A stretch of DNA of 64,000 nt. It comes from Cognatishimia sp. MH4019. Lineage in GTDB: Bacteria > Pseudomonadota > Alphaproteobacteria > Rhodobacterales > Rhodobacteraceae. The notes below the pieces were generated by a model that searched no databases, was not told the origin of the DNA, and saw only the letters and a program-made list of their open reading frames with translations. Position numbers and translations under genes: made by a program. Numbering within the stretch: position 1 is the stretch's first letter; the number at the start of each line of letters is the position of its first letter. Shown here piece by piece: positions 62,878 to 64,000 of the stretch. Where the stretch lies: positions 89,067 to 153,066 of the forward strand of contig NZ_JAHTBL010000010.1 in NCBI RefSeq assembly GCF_020177595.1, written 5' to 3'.

Positions 62878-63735
62878 CTAGACCCAAGCTGGCTTGCGGC
62901 TGCTGTCGACCAAGGACACAGCAGGCGCATGTTCACCGCCTAAAGCCAGCGTCGCACGGCGCAGGATGTCGATGCCGTCTTCGGATTGTGTCGGTAGGCT
63001 GGCACCGGAAATTGGCTCCCCGACAGTGAGGCGGAAGGGCTGACGATCCTTGTTCAGGGTCTCATGGAACAGGGTGATATCGCGCAAGGTCGGGTGCAGT
63101 AGATCGAAAAGATAGAACAGCACCGAGTTGCGCGCGCGAATGTTGATCGGGATAACGGGCAATTCAAACTTGCGCGCAATCATCGCGGCAGAGGGCATCC
63201 AGGGCCGCTCATGCAATTTCAGCCCTCGTCTTTTGGCCAGCCGTCCCGACGGAAAGATCACGCCCAGCCGATCCTCTTCAATCGCCGTGCGGGTCAGCGA
63301 CATCGTCAGCCGGGTCTTTTTCAGCGACCGCCGCTCAGGCTTCCACTCGACCGGGACGATCATATCCTCCATCTGCGGTAATACTTTGAGGATATCGCCA
63401 TTGGCGTAGAAGAACAGATCAGGCCGGACGCCGGCGATCAGGTGATGCAGGATGATCCCGTCTGCAATGCCGGTCGGGTGATTGGCCACGATCAAGGCCG
63501 GTCCGTGGCGGGGAATGTTCTCAAGCCCCGAGACCTCGACATCTTGCGCCAGTTGGCGACCCATTTCCGCCATGATGTGCGGGGTTGTCTGATGCTCGAA
63601 CTGTTCGGCCAGTTCGAGTGTGTGTCCGTAGCTCAAAAGCCCGGTCAACGCCTCTCGTGCGACACGCGCATGCGGTTTATCGGCGAAAAGCCACGGGGCG
63701 CGGTCCGCAATCAAGGGATCAAAACGATCTTTCAT
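62878..63735 (-). CDS. Lysophospholipid acyltransferase family protein (PlsC-like)
   Basis: The 285-residue protein has an acyltransferase motif I, VANHPTGIADG, in which H and D are separated by five residues instead of the usual four, as in the hemolysin/OlsA-like branch. Motif III-like GVIFPSGRLAKRRG and a proline-containing VIPINIRARN follow. It transfers acyl chains to lysophospholipids or similar acceptors at the membrane. Substrate is not resolved. Confidence 0.85.
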   Translation of the reverse strand: MKDRFDPLIADRAPWLFADKPHARVAREALTGLLSYGHTLELAEQFEHQTTPHIMAEMGRQLAQDVEVSGLENIPRHGPALIVANHPTGIADGIILHHLIAGVRPDLFFYANGDILKVLPQMEDMIVPVEWKPERRSLKKTRLTMSLTRTAIEEDRLGVIFPSGRLAKRRGLKLHERPWMPSAAMIARKFELPVIPINIRARNSVLFYLFDLLHPTLRDITLFHETLNKDRQPFRLTVGEPISGASLPTQSEDGIDILRRATLALGGEHAPAVSLVDSSRKPAWV

Positions 63736-63955
63736 ACGAGTAAAAAACCAAAATCCCGCAACAGTTCCATGACGATGCGAAAATTTATGCCCTTTGGGCC
63801 GAGGCTTGCCAAAACCTCGCTTTAGGTCGGCAAAGGACCGCGTGTCAGAAACCCACGGGCAGGCGTCGGTTTTGGGCTGATTGTGTTGAAAAACTCTTGC
63901 TTGATCGAAGTGGTAATCGCTGATTCAATTCCTTTATTGATTGGGGGATTTGGCG
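63736..63955. other. Intergenic region with left end of an insertion sequence
   Basis: No gene is seen. The promoter of the acyltransferase gene should lie at the left. From about 63865 the sequence (including TGATTGTGTTGAAAAACTC at 63881-63899) resembles the non-coding end of IS1182-like elements before the transposase start. The exact terminal repeat and target duplication cannot be set without the other end. Confidence 0.45.
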
Positions 63956-64000
63956 ATGATGGGACCAAAGCAGGAGGCACAAGCGGCGCTGTTTTACGAA
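63956..64000 (+). mobile_element. IS1182-family transposase, 3'-truncated by window edge
   Basis: Only 15 codons are in the window: MMGPKQEAQAALFYE. This matches the conserved N-terminus of IS1182-like transposases of the form MGPxQEAQxALFYEFSLEDHVP. A stretch GGGGGATTTGGCG precedes the ATG. The element continues outside the window; whether it is intact is unknown. Confidence 0.65.

Overview
The window is chromosomal DNA of an alphaproteobacterium of the Roseobacter/Rhodobacteraceae type. The inference rests on gene content and order: class I LysRS, an mreBCD-mrdA-rodA block, an NDUFS4-like complex I accessory gene next to tRNA-Arg, tripartite tricarboxylate transport with TctDE, a KpsT/KpsE-like capsule export pair beside kdsA, and GC-rich coding sequence with many 4-base start/stop overlaps. 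No species can be named from the sequence alone. Almost all of the window is ordinary, densely packed chromosome; one AT-richer gene (45.4-46.0 kb) and the start of an insertion sequence at the right edge are the only clear signs of mobile or transferred DNA.

Layout. 1-5.2 kb (+): end of a nitrate assimilation operon (nirD end, nasA, a TrpD-like protein, cysG). 5.2-8.3 kb (-): tctC-tctB-tctA transporter, divergent from (+) tctD-tctE plus a periplasmic binding protein (8.4-11.4 kb) that probably forms a three-part sensor. 11.4-17.6 kb (-): tRNA-Gln, an MscS channel, a phosphomannomutase, kdsA and the capsule export genes kpsE/kpsT. 17.7-20.5 kb: nhaA, a uracil-DNA glycosylase-like gene and an SseB-like gene. 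20.5-27 kb (-): ghrA and the cell-elongation block rodA-mrdA-mreD-mreC-mreB. 27.1-28.85 kb (-): leuA preceded by a leucine-rich leader peptide and interleaved inverted repeats, a leucine attenuator in design. 28.9-31.1 kb (+): an SDR gene coupled to an iron-sulphur photolyase. 31.1-34.8 kb (-): an SDR, an aldehyde dehydrogenase and a secreted protein built of about 19 MORN repeats. 34.9-40.4 kb: nadE, a Tat-exported metallo-beta-lactamase-fold protein, gltX and a MATE exporter. 40.4-44.9 kb: a gamma-glutamylcyclotransferase-like gene, YbbP/YbbA-type ABC transporter and divergent tesA. 44.9-47.6 kb (-): cspA, an AT-rich gene with an RNxxxH motif, and ettA. 47.7-54 kb: a DUF2268-like metalloprotease, nadD, a DMT transporter, dacB, a TerB-like gene, lysS and a DUF4864-like gene. 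54.2-59.7 kb: a pectate-lyase-fold beta-helix protein, a PNPOx-like gene, two uncharacterised genes, uspA with an FNR-type box, and a zinc-ribbon protein. 59.8-63.7 kb: uvrB, a 408-base intergenic region with a strong hairpin, the NDUFS4-like gene, tRNA-Arg and an acyltransferase. 63.96 kb to the end: start of an IS1182-like transposase.

Functional links. NasA, NirD and siroheme from CysG all serve nitrate-to-ammonium reduction. TctDE plus its binding protein probably senses the substrate that TctABC imports. KdsA supplies Kdo and the phosphomannomutase supplies sugar phosphates for surface polysaccharide, while KpsT/KpsE export capsule. MreBCD, PBP2 and RodA build the lateral wall. The least conventional signals are the leuA leader, the 16-bp stem whose loop carries a G-quadruplex motif on the other strand, the HEPN-like gene coupled to ettA, and the sensor-associated binding protein.
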